Assembly: GCA_025667525.1 (NCBI GenBank) | Contig: CM046879.1 | Location: 361,788,639 to 361,852,638 of the forward strand | Length of the DNA: 64,000 nucleotides | Source: Glebionis coronaria | Lineage: Eukaryota; Streptophyta; Magnoliopsida; Asterales; Asteraceae | Direction: 5' to 3' | In this document: piece after piece, positions 26,121 to 37,038 of the stretch | Numbering within the stretch: the first letter of the stretch is position 1 | How the letters are laid out: the number at the start of each line of letters is the position of its first letter | The notes under the pieces: model-generated | The model's database searches: none | Told to the model about the DNA's origin: nothing | Seen by the model: only the letters and a program-made list of their open reading frames with translations | Made by a program: the position numbers and the translations under genes

Positions 26121-26824
26121 ACTTCATTCTGATGTTGTTTCAAGATATCATAAAGTTTGTGATAGGAGATGGTCTTGATATCTTCCCTTTGTTTAACCAA
26201 AGTCACAAACCTTTGCCATTCCGGTTTGAGTTGAAGTAGAAACTGAACATTGGCATGATGGTTGGAGATGGTGCACTGATTTCTGACAAGCTCATTCATC
26301 ATTTTGTAGAATCTCGAGTAATATGAGTCAATGGATTCACCATCTTCAGATGTGAATTTTCCATATTCCCAAAGTAGATTAGTCTCGAGATCTTGAACAT
26401 TGATCGACTCACCTTGCTTTAATCGATGAATTGCATTCCATATTTCCATAGCATTAGGACATGCATCAACTGTGGAATAGATGTCGTTATCAATTCTATT
26501 GAGTATGAAGTTTACAGCATCAGCTTCAGCTTGGAGGAGTTTCTTTTTCTCAGCAGAACATGTGTCAAAATCCTCCATAGCTCGTATAGTTGATGAAGTA
26601 CCATCCTCTGCCTGTGTTGTAATTGGTCTGAATTCAAAAACTGGAGGTGGATTCTCAAGGCAGTGATGAAGAGCAGTTCGGTTTTCTTTTCCATCGAGAA
26701 ATCTAAGAAAATGAGATCTCCATTGAACGTAGCAACCGGCAGTGAGCACAGGTGGGTTACCGTTGCCACCTTGTTCCAAACGAATTTGATTAGCAGTTGC
26801 AATGTTTATGTTGTTGTTAGACAT
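26100..26824 (-). pseudogene. gag: C1 Gag N-terminal capsid-like segment
   Basis: I start at ATG 26824 (MSNNNINIATANQIRLEQ); the open frame upstream to 26896 has no ATG. The core matches the UBN2/copia-type Gag: YVQWRSHFLRFLDG near the start, AMEIWNAIHRLKQGESINVQ, DSYYSRFYKMMNELVRN and LQLKPEWQRFVTLV. It would assemble the particle. After NEVNELR the frame is lost near 26115 and continues in the neighbouring frame. Confidence 0.9.
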
Positions 26825-27704
26825 GGTGAATACTTGTGGATGAATTGCAGATCTTAGTCTGACAAAACGGTAAGCCGAAAAATTTTGTATCGCCAAATTT
26901 TGAATTTGAGTTAGAAATAGCCAAAAACTAGTAGGGAAAAATTTTGATTTTACTTGACCTAAAAAATTTTATTTTTTATTTTATTTTTTATTTTTTTTTT
27001 AATCTTCGTGTAATCTACGTTCCGAAACTAGTCTAGATAGTGGCTAAGTCTAAAAATTACTCAAACAAAATACCCATCGGAATGTCCATCGGAGTACTTA
27101 TCGGAATGTCCAGATCGGAATGTCCAGATCGAAATGCTCAGATCGGAATGTCAAATCGGAATGTCCAAATCGGAATGTCCCGATCGGAATGTCCAGATCG
27201 GAATGTCCAGATCGGAATGTCAAATCGGAATGCTCAGATCGCAATGCTCAGATCGGAATGTTCAGATCGCAATGTCCAGATCTGAATGTCAAATCGGAAT
27301 GCTCAGATCGGAATGCTCAGATCACAATGTGCTGTCGCAATGTTAGATCGGAATGTGGCTGAGAGAAATTGGACAGAGTAACGACTTAAAAAACCCTTAA
27401 ACCCATAGGAATCCCAGATCGCAATGCACGATCGGAATATTCAGATCGGAATAAGGTATCGCAATACAGTGATCGCAAAGTAGAATCCTTAGATTATTGC
27501 GATCAAATCCCACACACTTGTACTTTCCGATGGTAACACTTGCTTGAATTTCAGAATGAAGAAAAACAAAAAATTTCGCAACTTTTGATCCAAAAAATTT
27601 GTGTTTTAGCCAAAACCAAGATACCCAAATCACTACTACTAGTATGTAGATGATTTGTATCAAGAAAAGACCATAAAAACACAAAAAGAAAAATGGGACA
27701 TGAG
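26825..27704 (-). other. C1 leader, gag-proximal part
   Basis: Non-coding between gag and the G1 insertion. It has poly-T/A stretches at 26950-27000, the 14-bp array (27076-27360) and looser copies to about 27478. Confidence 0.8.
27076..27360. repeat. 14-bp tandem array in C1 leader, about 21 copies
   Basis: The unit is about GATCGGAATGTCCA, with 13-base variants (AATCGGAATGTCA) and GATCGCAATGCTCA forms. Short ORFs in all three plus frames read through it as shadows. Degenerate units recur at 27418-27478. Confidence 0.92.
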
Positions 27705-27709
27705 ATATG
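27705..27709. other. G1 target-site duplication, left copy
   Basis: ATATG, identical to 40117-40121 on the other side of G1. Confidence 0.9.
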
Positions 27710-30700
27710 TGTAACACTCTCATTTTTCGTATCGGTACAGCGGAAGGGTCTTTCAGAGTGTTACGGGATAGCACAATAACTCCAATCATAGACAACACAT
27801 AAAAATGGTTGTACAAGGTTTAACAAACATTCATTCGATAAAAAGGTTTAAAAGTGTACAACAGGTCCCAAATTATACAGGTCATTAAGTTTACAAAACA
27901 CATATCGAATGAACATTTTTAATATTAAGTGTGGGCCATCAGAGTCGATCTCCATCCGGATTACCTTCAAGCACCTGAGATAGAAAACATGCAAAAATCA
28001 TATCAGCGAATGCCGAGTGAATTCATAGAGTTTAATGAAAACCGTTATATAAAACAATCATTTACATTAATTTAAAATCAGAACACAAGTATAATATCGG
28101 AAGTAAGTCCACATATTGCTAGTCAGGCAATATATAAATCAAGCATACATCTGAAACCGTCCATGAGACCGTAGTCTCTATATTACCATGATAGGTAATA
28201 TATTCATCGTAATAGCGTCGTTATCGTTTATTATTTATGTCTTATATTGTATTAGGATACATGGTATCTGAATTAGGATTATTATTATCCGCATGACATT
28301 GTTACCTTACTGTGAAAACAGCGGGCCGCGAACCCGACAAACAATTTGCCCATCTAAGTTAGCGTGTCGTCACAAAAATCACGCTATGGAATCTTCTCAT
28401 ACATAAATTCGCTTACCAATCAATGTGGTACGACGGGGATCAACCGTCAAGGCGCGAACTGGGGTGATCGTCCCCAAATAGTACTATCAAATGCATAAGC
28501 GTCTACCAAATCCCGGTAGTTCACAATTCATGCTAATGGGACTTTAAGTGACATAACCTAACTACTAATAATCCTTTTAGTCTCGAATATAGGGTCATAG
28601 CATCATTCGGGTCCATATCATTTAGCATACAATCGGGACTACTTGTGTTCTATTTTTATAAAAATCTAGCATGTTATCTCCCTCGCGGGTTTTCAAATCA
28701 TTTTATAAAACATTTAAAAGAGTGTGAGGCTATGAACTCACGTTGTTAATGAAAGGCGGATTATCGGCTACGGGCGTGCTTCGGTCACGGAAACCTATAT
28801 AAATAATAATCGGTCTTAGACTCGGTCCAATGACTTTTATGAAAATAACAATATACATATGATGATTTTTGTACATATGATGATGATCAAGTGGGTTTAT
28901 AAATCCTCGTTTACTCATTTTAGTGTTTACGTTTTGGTAACGTCTTACTAGTTCACTAGTTTTATCGATTTTACCTATTTTAGGTCCATTAATTCTTTTA
29001 TAAGTTCTTTTACTTGTTTTTACCCATTTTATACCTATATGATCAGTATATATACTTTTAATCTTGGGCCCAAATGGGTTAAGCCCAAATAATTCTTTTT
29101 ACAAGTTTTTATCTTATTAAGTCCAATTATTAGTCCAATGTGTTTAGTTAGCTCGTAAATGTCCGTAATTCTTATAGTTCGGGTTTTATCGGTTTTTATT
29201 TGTATTAGTTACTTATACATCAGTATATAACTTTTATAAACTTTACATTAGACGGGTTTGGTCGTCTAAGTTTTATTTGATGAAAAACGTTAATTTCACG
29301 GCGATAGCCGAAAAAGTCGTAAAAATCAAGTTTATAGTTTTTATTACTTATAAATATTATTTTACCACCATTTATATAATTTACCCATTTAATTAACCTT
29401 TTATACATTTATATAAATAAGTTTTATAAGTTAGTGGGTTTATATTTTACATTTTATACATTATAAAGTGAGTGCTTATATAATAATAATAAACATTATT
29501 TCCAAAATCTGATTTTTAACTTCATATTCACCATTTTTACCATATCTAGAGTTCTATAATGACTTAGAAGCTCATTTTTGGATGACAAATTCTTCATAAT
29601 ACGTGCTACATATAACTTAGTTATAGCTACTGCCCATTGTAAGTCTAAGTTGCCTTAACAGTCCCTACAAAACTGCTTATTCAGATTGTACCACCTAACT
29701 TGTTTTGATCATATCTCACTCATTATTTTGATTCCATTGCATGGCCAACTCTCACATGTGTATAACATCATCTACTTACTGTAAATAGATCAAACCATGC
29801 AATTTTATCAGTTCATCTTTTAGTTATCTACTGTTTTTATACAGCCAACTAATTAGTCAAGATTTTAGCTTTATTTCTTATGGTTATCATCATTTTTAAG
29901 CATGTTTATCAACACTTGATCCCCTCACAACATTTTTATCATCATATATACATCATATACATATACAAAATGAAAGAAAATACATTTGTTCTTTACAAAA
30001 TAATAAGAGAAAAATGTAGAGGATGATCTTCTTTACCAATCCAAGTGGATTTCTTGTTTTAGGAAGGCAAGAACTTGATGAACACAACAAGTATCTCCAA
30101 GACCATCAAATATCAAGAACATAGGTTGGAAAATCAGCCCTAGGACACAAGCAAATCACCTCCAAAGTTGTTAATATGGCTACCAAATGATCAAGGCTTC
30201 AAGAGAACACCTTAATAGGACTAGTAAACATGTGGTTTATGGCTAGAAAAGATCAAATGGGATGTTTGTTAGCTTATAGTGGACGGCAAGGAGGGAGGAG
30301 TTGAGAGAGTTTTAGAGTGGTTTGCATGGAAGGAAATGGTAAGAATGAAACAAGTTGCTTGTTTTTGATGTGAAGTTGTAATGGTTAGCTTAACAAGTAA
30401 GCACAAGCTTACACTTGTGTAAGTAGTAGTTAACTTGATGCCACCTATGTGTGGTGGTGTCAATATTGCCGTCCCATATAAGCTAGTGGGGTGGGGCAAA
30501 GTGTTTTGTCCCATCTCACTAGTTTACGGGTATTTCTCGATTCTAGTTTTCTCGATTTGCGTGCCCTCGGGTCGTTTTACGAAAAACGTTTTTATAAATT
30601 ATGAATCACCGTCACAAAACGAATCCAATAAAAATTGTCTCATCAAAAACGGAGTTCAAAAACGTAAATACGTAATCCTAAGGTTTCCGGTTTAGTCGTA

Positions 30701-30833
30701 AAAGACGCCAAATTATGCACGTAAGCCCAAATTTAAATCCGTAAATTGTGAGTTCGTCAACCAACACAAAAATAAGTTTCAAAATATTATACGAGAAAAT
30801 ATTTCACTACCTGAAAATGTTAGATTTGTCACA
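27710..30833 (-). repeat. G1 3' LTR (3124 bp)
   Basis: TGTAACACTC...TTTGTCACA on the plus strand, nearly identical to 37039-40116. It holds 46 bases near 29800-29845 that the other copy lacks. Short ORFs repeated in both LTRs are not credible genes. Confidence 0.95.
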
Positions 30834-30850
30834 GCTTTTCCTCCTAAAAG
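30834..30850 (-). other. G1 polypurine tract
   Basis: Minus strand reads CTTTTAGGAGGAAAAGC directly before the LTR start TGTGACA. Confidence 0.8.
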
Positions 30851-30874
30851 GGATCAACGTCCTCGTGATCCATT

Positions 30875-32671
30875 TCATTTGGATGTCCGTTTCTTATTGA
30901 AATCGAAGAGGTGCGGATATTTCTTCCACATTTCATCCTCTCGTTCCCAAGTATACTCCGGTCCATGCTTTGAATTCCATCGGATCTTGACAATAGGTAT
31001 CCGACTTTGTTTCAGTTGCTTTACCTCACGGTCCATAACTTCTACGGGCTCTTCGATAAAATGCAACTTCCCATCTATTCGAACCTTACCTAACGGAATT
31101 TTCTCATCACTCACTGCTAGACATTTCTTCAGATTAGATACATGGAATGTGTTGTGAACACCATGAAGTTCTGGGGGTAACTCTAGTTTGTAAGCCACCG
31201 GACCTACTCTAGATAAAATCTTAAAGGGTCCAATATAACGGGGATTCAATTTTCCTCGCTTTCCAAATCTTATAATGCCTTTCCATGGCGATACTTTCAA
31301 CATAACTCGGTCACCCACTTCAAACTCCATTGGCTTCCGCCGCACATCCGCGTAACTTTTCTGTCTACTACGGGCAGTCAACAGCCTATTCTTAATCTGA
31401 ACTATCATCTCCGTAGTCTCCCGGATCAATTCCGGTCCCGTGAGCTGGGTATCCCCAACTTCACTCCAACATACAGGAGATCTACACTTCCTACCATACA
31501 AAGCTTCAAACGGTGCAGCCTTAATACTAGAATGGTAACTATTGTTATACGAAAACTCTGCTAACGACAAATGTTTATCCCAATTCTTACCAAAATCTAA
31601 CACACAAGCTCTCAACATATCTTCTAGTGTTTGTATCGTCCTTTCACTCTGCCCATCAGTCTGGGGGTGATAAGCAGTGCTCATGTCGAGATTCGTTCCC
31701 AAAGATCTTTGGAGAGATTTCCAAAAATTCGATGCGAATCTAGGATCTCGATCTGAAATGATCGATACATGCACTCCATGCTTGCATACAACATTATCAA
31801 GGTATATTCGAGTCAGCTTCTCCAGTGAGAACTGCTCCTTAACCGGAATGAAGTGTGCTGATTTGGTCAGTCTATCGACAATAACCCAAATCGAATTGTT
31901 TCCAGATGATGTTCTAGGAAGCTTGGTGATAAAGTCCATTGTAATTCGCTCCCACTTCCATTCAGGAATCTTTGGCTGTTGAAGTAGTCCTGATGGTTTT
32001 TGATGTTCGGCTTTAACTCTAGCACAAGTCAAGCATTGAAGAACATACATAGCTATGTCAGCTTTCATATTCGGCCACCAGTACAACTTCTTCAAATCAT
32101 GGTACATCTTATCAGATCCCGGATGAATGGAATACTTAGATTTATGGGATTCTAACATAATCAAATCTCTTAAGCCTCCAAACTTAGGTATCCACATACG
32201 ACCTCTTAAGCATTTCACTCCATCAGCTCTAACCTCTAAAGGATCTCCTTCTCCTCGGAACCCTTCATTAACAAAATTCTCCTTCTTACAAGCTTCTATT
32301 TGTGCATTTCTAATTTGCTCAGGCAAATTATTGTGCACGGTCAAGACTAGAGAACGCACCCTGATAGGCTCTCTATCTTTCCTACTCAACGCATCGGCAA
32401 CAACATTGGCTTTTCCTGGGTGATATTTTATATCACAATCATAATCACTTAACAACTCTATCCATCTTCGTTGCCTCATGTTCAATTCCTTCTGGTCGAG
32501 AATATACTGTAGGCTTTTGTGATCGGTGAATACCGTACACTTGGTGCCATACAGATAATGTCTCCATAACCTAAGAGCAAAGACTACAGCTCCTAACTCA
32601 AGATCATGAGTAGTATAATTCTCCTCACTCTTCCTTAATTGCCTAGAAGCATAAGCTATCACTTTCTCTCT
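30875..32671 (-). pseudogene. pol: G1 RNase H, integrase and chromodomain segment of pol
   Basis: In frame with RT but separated by TAG at 32672-32674. It begins at [14 protein letters not shown] (RNase H), then the HHCC integrase N-domain ([11 protein letters not shown] to [12 protein letters not shown]). The core has [17 protein letters not shown] and QTDGQSERT, so D, D and E are present. Then come the GPY/F block ([14 protein letters not shown]) and a C-terminal chromodomain ([29 protein letters not shown]). The chromodomain is thought to steer Tekay-like integration toward histone-marked heterochromatin. About 595 codons follow the stop, ending at 30875. Confidence 0.93.
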
Positions 32672-33502
32672 CTATATCAAAACAGCTCCATAACCTCTAA
32701 TAGATGCATCACAATATACTACAAAATCTTCACTCCCGTCGGGTAATGATAAGATTGGCGCACTACATAATTTTTGCTTCAATATCTGAAATGCTCCATC
32801 TTCATCACTTCCCCAAACAAAAGGTTTATTCTTCTGGGTAAGCTTAGTCAAGGGTTTAGCTATCAAAGAAAATTCTTTAATGAATCGCCAATAATAGCCA
32901 GCTAATCCTAAGAACTGTCGCACTTCCGTTGGCGTTGTCGGTGCAGACCAATTCTCAATAGCTTCAACCTTTGCAGGATCAACATGAATTCCATCCCTGT
33001 TAATCACATGACCAAGAAATTGCACAGAATCTAACCAGAAATCACACTTCGAAAACTTAGCATACAACCTTTCATCCTTCAACAACTTCAAAACAATCCT
33101 CAAATGTTCTCTATGCTCATCTTCATTCTTATAATAGATTAGAATATCGTCAATAAACACAATCACAAATTTATCCAAGTAGGGCTTGCACACTCGATTC
33201 ATTAAATCCATGAAAACCGCAGGTGCGTTAGTTAACCCAAATGGCATTACTTGAAATTCATAGTGTCCATAACGAGTTCTAAATGCAGTTATAGGAATAT
33301 CTTCTTCACGGACGCGAAGTTGGTGATATCCTGACCGCAAATCTATCTTAGAATACACACTAGATCCTTGCAGTTGATCAAACAAATCATCAATCCTAGG
33401 TAAAGGATATTGATTCTTAATTGTCAACTTATTCAGTTCCCTATAATCAATGCACATACGAAAAGATCCATCTTTCTTCTTAACGAACAAGACTGGAGCT
33501 CC
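32672..33502 (-). pseudogene. pol: G1 reverse transcriptase segment of pol
   Basis: Continues the frame of the Gag-protease ORF after TAG 33503-33505. Blocks: [47 protein letters not shown], catalytic FIDD near 33148-33159, then the thumb/connection ([33 protein letters not shown]) and the start of RNase H ([16 protein letters not shown]). All RT catalytic positions look intact. Only the two flanking nonsense codons break it. Confidence 0.92.
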
Positions 33503-34685
33503 CTAAGGCGACGAGCTCGGTCGAATAAAACCTTTATCAGACAACTCCTTAAGTTGCTCAGATAACTCCTTTAATTCAGAAGGGGCTAATCGGTAAGGCG
33601 CACGTGCCACCGGTGCAACACCAGGAATTAAATCGATTCGAAACTCTACTTGCCTTATCGGTGGAAGTCCGGGTAAATCTTTAGGAAATACCTTAGGAAA
33701 TTCACAAATAATAGGTACATCTTCCAATCGTTTCTCCCTAGACTCATTCCCGGTCACTTGAGCTAAGAATAACTCACAACCGTTCCTGATGTACTTTTGG
33801 ACTTTAATACATGAAACGATTTTCAAACGGGATTTACCTCGACTACCATCAATTACTAACGTTCTATTCCTAAGAGGAATCTTAACCTTCTTCTCTTCAC
33901 ATAAAATAGTAGCATTATTCAACGACAACCAATCCATACCAATAATAATATCAAAACTACCTAATTCTATCAACATCAAATCAATTGGAAAGGAATGGTT
34001 CAAGAGATTTAGAGAGCATCCTTCTAATAGCTTATTAGTTTTCACTAATTTACCATCAGCCAATTCAACCTCGTAACTGGTACTTATCTCAACAGGTTCA
34101 ATATCAATAAGGGCACTAAATTTAGTGGATACAAAGCTCCTATCGGCACCCGAATCGAATAAAGCAACAGCATAATGATTGTTGAGTAAAAACGTACCGG
34201 TAACGACATTCGGATCCTCTTTCTTCACCTCAATTGTTCCAAGTTGGTAGATACCACCCTGGGGGTTTCTTCCAGGTACAATTGCTTTCAACTTGGGGCA
34301 TTCCGATTTCCTATGACCTTCTTTATTACAGTTGAAGCAAATGGTTCCCTTCTTACACCTTTCAACCTTGTGTCCAAGCTTTCCGCAATTTCGGCATTTC
34401 CAGCAGTCGCCAGGATGCCTCTTGTTGCCACACATAGGACATCTATCATCGTTGCGCGGTGCATTGTTGGTAAGAGCATTTGCATTCCCCTTTCTCTTTT
34501 TCTGACGGCGATTGAAATTCTTCCTATTATCACCTCTCTCTACACGATCACCGTCTCCCTTTCTTTTCTCACCAACACGGGCTTCATCTTCCTTATCCTG
34601 AATTATCTGTCCAATGAGTTGGTAAGCCATTCGAACAACATCATCAATGATCAGTGGTTTAGATGATGTCACGTCCCCCCGGATA
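33503..34685 (-). pseudogene. G1 Gag C-terminus (zinc knuckles) and protease
   Basis: Shifted one base relative to the gag start ORF (lesion near 34675). Basic region KNFNRRQKKRKGN, then three Cys-rich knuckles: CPMCGNKRHPGDC, CRNCGKLGHKVERC and CFNCNKEGHRKSEC. The last two are classic CX2CX4HX4C. Retropepsin follows with the intact active site ALFDSGADRSFVS and the block IIIGMDWLSLNNA. The C-terminal linker PPIRQVEFRIDLIPG leads into RT. It ends at TAG 33503-33505. Confidence 0.9.
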
Positions 34686-35384
34686 TTCCTGGTTAACCCC
34701 TTTCACATATTGCTCAATTCGGATTTCTTCGGGTTCAACCAATCGAGGACATAGCAAGGCCAACTCATGGAATCGATTCGTGTAACTATCAATGTCCACA
34801 CCTTTCATTCTCAGATGAATCAACTCTTGCTCTAACCTAATGATCACACTACGAGGACAAAACTCCAAAGTCATCCACTTCTTAATTTCAGCCCAAGGAG
34901 TAGCATTAGCAGCATCAAGACCCATGAAAGCAATTCTCCCGTTCCACCAAGTCAACGCACGACCTTTAAGAGTAGCCATAGCAAAAGTCACCTTATCTTC
35001 CTCCTTACATTTACTAATCCTAAACACCGATTCAATCTTTTCAATCCACTGGCTTAATCCTACAGCACCTTCAGTTCCATTAAAAGGTAGCGGTTCACAC
35101 TTCATGAACGTCACATAAGTATAGCCACCAACTTCAGGTGCATTCGTTCCAAGTCCTCCTACATTTCCTCCAGCATTAGCATTCACATTATTAGCATTAA
35201 CATTCACATTAGTACCGCCAATTCCACTACTGCCAGCTCCACTACCGCCAGCTCCACTACCGCCAGCTCCACTACCGCCAGCTTCATTTCTAGCATTTGC
35301 CATAAATTCAGTCATAGATGCGGTAACTTGCTCCGTAATAATCCTACGTACATCATCCTCAGTCACAGCCTTCTTGGGCGGCAT
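34659..35384 (-). pseudogene. gag: G1 Gag N-terminal and capsid region
   Basis: I start at ATG 35384 (MPPKKAVTEDDVRRII), the typical Tekay start; the upstream ATG at 35420 adds 12 unlikely residues. A Gly-rich spacer of GGSGA repeats lies near residues 36-55. The Retrotrans_gag core runs from LSQWIEKIESVF through GRALTWWNGRI to LEQELIHLRMKGVDIDSYTNRFHELALLCP. A one-base insertion near 34675 shifts the frame before the zinc knuckles, and the ORF ends at 34659. Confidence 0.9.
35218..35285 (-). repeat. 15-bp tandem repeat encoding Gly-Ser-Gly-Ala
   Basis: About four copies of CCGCCAGCTCCACTA on the plus strand, coding GGSGA units in G1 Gag. Probably a flexible linker expanded by slippage. Confidence 0.85.
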
Positions 35385-35672
35385 AGTTCTATAATTCCAC
35401 AATTTCAAAGTATTAAGCATTCATCCAACAAAGGATTCATATAATATGGATCGAATTCATAATCAAGATACAAATAAGGCACAATATGGAATTCAAGACA
35501 AGATACATATTTCATTCGATCTGAAACAAAAGTATTGTCTTAGTACATCCATATCAAAGTTCTAACACTATATACACTCAAAATTCGTGCCAAGTCTACT
35601 ACTAAATAGTCGGTTCAATCAAAGCTACAAAAGCGCAAAAGATATAAAGGTCACTACTAAACACAGACTGGT
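35385..35672 (-). other. G1 spacer between accessory ORF and gag
   Basis: 288 bases without coherent frame. It has no stem-loop or splice site I can argue for. Confidence 0.6.
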
Positions 35673-36758
35673 CTACTGAGAACCGCCAGATGGTCCATCA
35701 TCCATCGTCTTCTGGATCTTCGCCGGACGATCACTAGACACATCTTCAGCTGGGCGCTTACGGATTACTCCTTTTTCAACCATGTCGGCATAAAATCTAC
35801 TGTTCCAACCCACAGATATATTCAACTCCTTTTCAGCTTTCTCACGCATCGCACGAGCCACACACAACTGAATCTCCATAGAATTCACCTTTCTCTTCAT
35901 AGCAACATACTCACGGCTTTCCAACATCGATAACCTCCTAAAAGCCTCATTCAATCCACGCTCTACATCACTCAAATCCAAACTAAGAAATTCTCGCTCT
36001 TTCTCGCCAACCTTTGTCTTCGACTCCAAATAAGCAACCTGAGTCTGAACAACACCTAATCCAACCTCTGTCATACAACTCTTAACACGGGAAGCATCTA
36101 GATCACGTCTCAAGGCCCATGGTGCAAGACCATCAATATGAGTAGCCTCTCGAGTACTAGACGACTCTCCTATCTCACGTCTACGAGTAGCAATACCATC
36201 AGTACCGTCAGGTGCATCGTCATCCTCATCCTCCTCTGATTCAGAATCAAATTCAGACGATTCAGACATTTCATTCCTAGGTAACTCATTCTCAGAATCA
36301 GACAAACAAACTGGTGGGGGCAAAGGCTCGCCCTCTGGAACATCATACGGATAAATAAGCTCAGCTTCCTCATCGTCATCAACCTCAACATCTATACCTA
36401 CGTCCTCCTCGACATCCTCGTCGTCAATCTCATCATCTAACTCATCTAACCCAATCTCATCATCGTTCTCAATATCAGCATTCTCAATCTCCACATTCTC
36501 ATTACCCACATTCTCAATCTCCACATTCTCAATATCCACATTCTCATTACCCACATTCTCAATCTCATTCTCTACTAAGTCAACCTGAGGGGAAATCTGA
36601 TCTCCTAGTCCTAACTCGGGCTCGGGATCCTCAAATGGTTCCTCCTCATCATCAATATCAAAATCTACTAAGTCTAAATAAGGATCATCTTCTATATTAG
36701 GTTCGGGAATAACATGGTTTTCTACAGGAATATTAGGGTCAGCCATGACAATCTGCAT
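35673..36758 (-). CDS. G1 accessory acidic/coiled-coil ORF upstream of gag
   Basis: 361 codons, intact, ATG 36758 (an alternative ATG five codons later reads MADPNIPVEN). Residues 15-150 are extremely acidic, including a five- to six-residue Asn-Val-Glu-Ile-Glu repeat (about 36470-36580). A low-complexity acid/Ser stretch follows. Residues about 215-325 form a Leu/Glu/Lys coiled coil (VAYLESKTKVGEKEREFLSL). The end is basic with RKRPAED and DRPAKIQK, nuclear-signal-like. No domain known to me. Asteraceae Tekay-like elements I remember carry a similar acidic plus coiled-coil ORF before gag; that is memory, not a search. Keeping an open frame while gag-pol has decayed suggests it may be functional or young. 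Confidence 0.75.
   Translation of the reverse strand: MQIVMADPNIPVENHVIPEPNIEDDPYLDLVDFDIDDEEEPFEDPEPELGLGDQISPQVDLVENEIENVGNENVDIENVEIENVGNENVEIENADIENDDEIGLDELDDEIDDEDVEEDVGIDVEVDDDEEAELIYPYDVPEGEPLPPPVCLSDSENELPRNEMSESSEFDSESEEDEDDDAPDGTDGIATRRREIGESSSTREATHIDGLAPWALRRDLDASRVKSCMTEVGLGVVQTQVAYLESKTKVGEKEREFLSLDLSDVERGLNEAFRRLSMLESREYVAMKRKVNSMEIQLCVARAMREKAEKELNISVGWNSRFYADMVEKGVIRKRPAEDVSSDRPAKIQKTMDDGPSGGSQ
36468..36580 (-). repeat. Short tandem repeat encoding Asn-Val-Glu-Ile-Glu units
   Basis: Plus strand shows alternating TCTCCACATTCTCAAT and CATTCTCATTACC blocks. It lies inside the accessory ORF. Confidence 0.8.
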
Positions 36759-37023
36759 TTATATATATTTATCTCGTATTAGGATAACATACTAGTTAAA
36801 CAATTACATAATGAAATCACGATATATACATATATATAAATTAAATTATATATATTAAAATATATATCTTCTCAATAGGGCTTGTTGGTAATGTCGGAGA
36901 TCTCTGGCACCGTTATAGTCAAAAGATTTTTCAAATATTTTCTCAAATGTTCATTGTCAAAAGATTTTGAAAAGTTTTGTTCAAAACCTTGGTTTTTAAA
37001 ATCTTTTGTTCTCTACAACGAGA
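36759..37023 (-). other. G1 leader
   Basis: About 265 bases between primer site and accessory ORF, with TA-rich stretches (36765-36860). It corresponds to the G2/G3 leader that holds the TA microsatellite. Confidence 0.7.
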
Positions 37024-37035
37024 GCTCTGGTACCA
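37024..37035 (-). other. G1 primer binding site, initiator Met tRNA type
   Basis: Minus strand TGGTACCAGAGC, three bases from the LTR. One mismatch from TGGTATCAGAGC; G3 has the same variant. Confidence 0.82.
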
Positions 37036-37038
37036 AAC

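Noticed and set aside
27076..27360. CRISPR-like repeat array
   Set aside because: Units are directly tandem without unique spacers, in a plant retroelement leader.
27040..27362. Three plus-strand ORFs rich in Ser-Glu-Cys-Pro-Asp-Arg-Asn units
   Set aside because: A 14-bp unit is not a multiple of three and lacks stops in all frames; this is the C1 leader array, antisense to the element.
30269..30695. Small ORFs (81 and 86 codons) as genes
   Set aside because: Identical ORFs recur in the other G1 LTR (39552-39978) and partly in G2/G3; they are LTR sequence.
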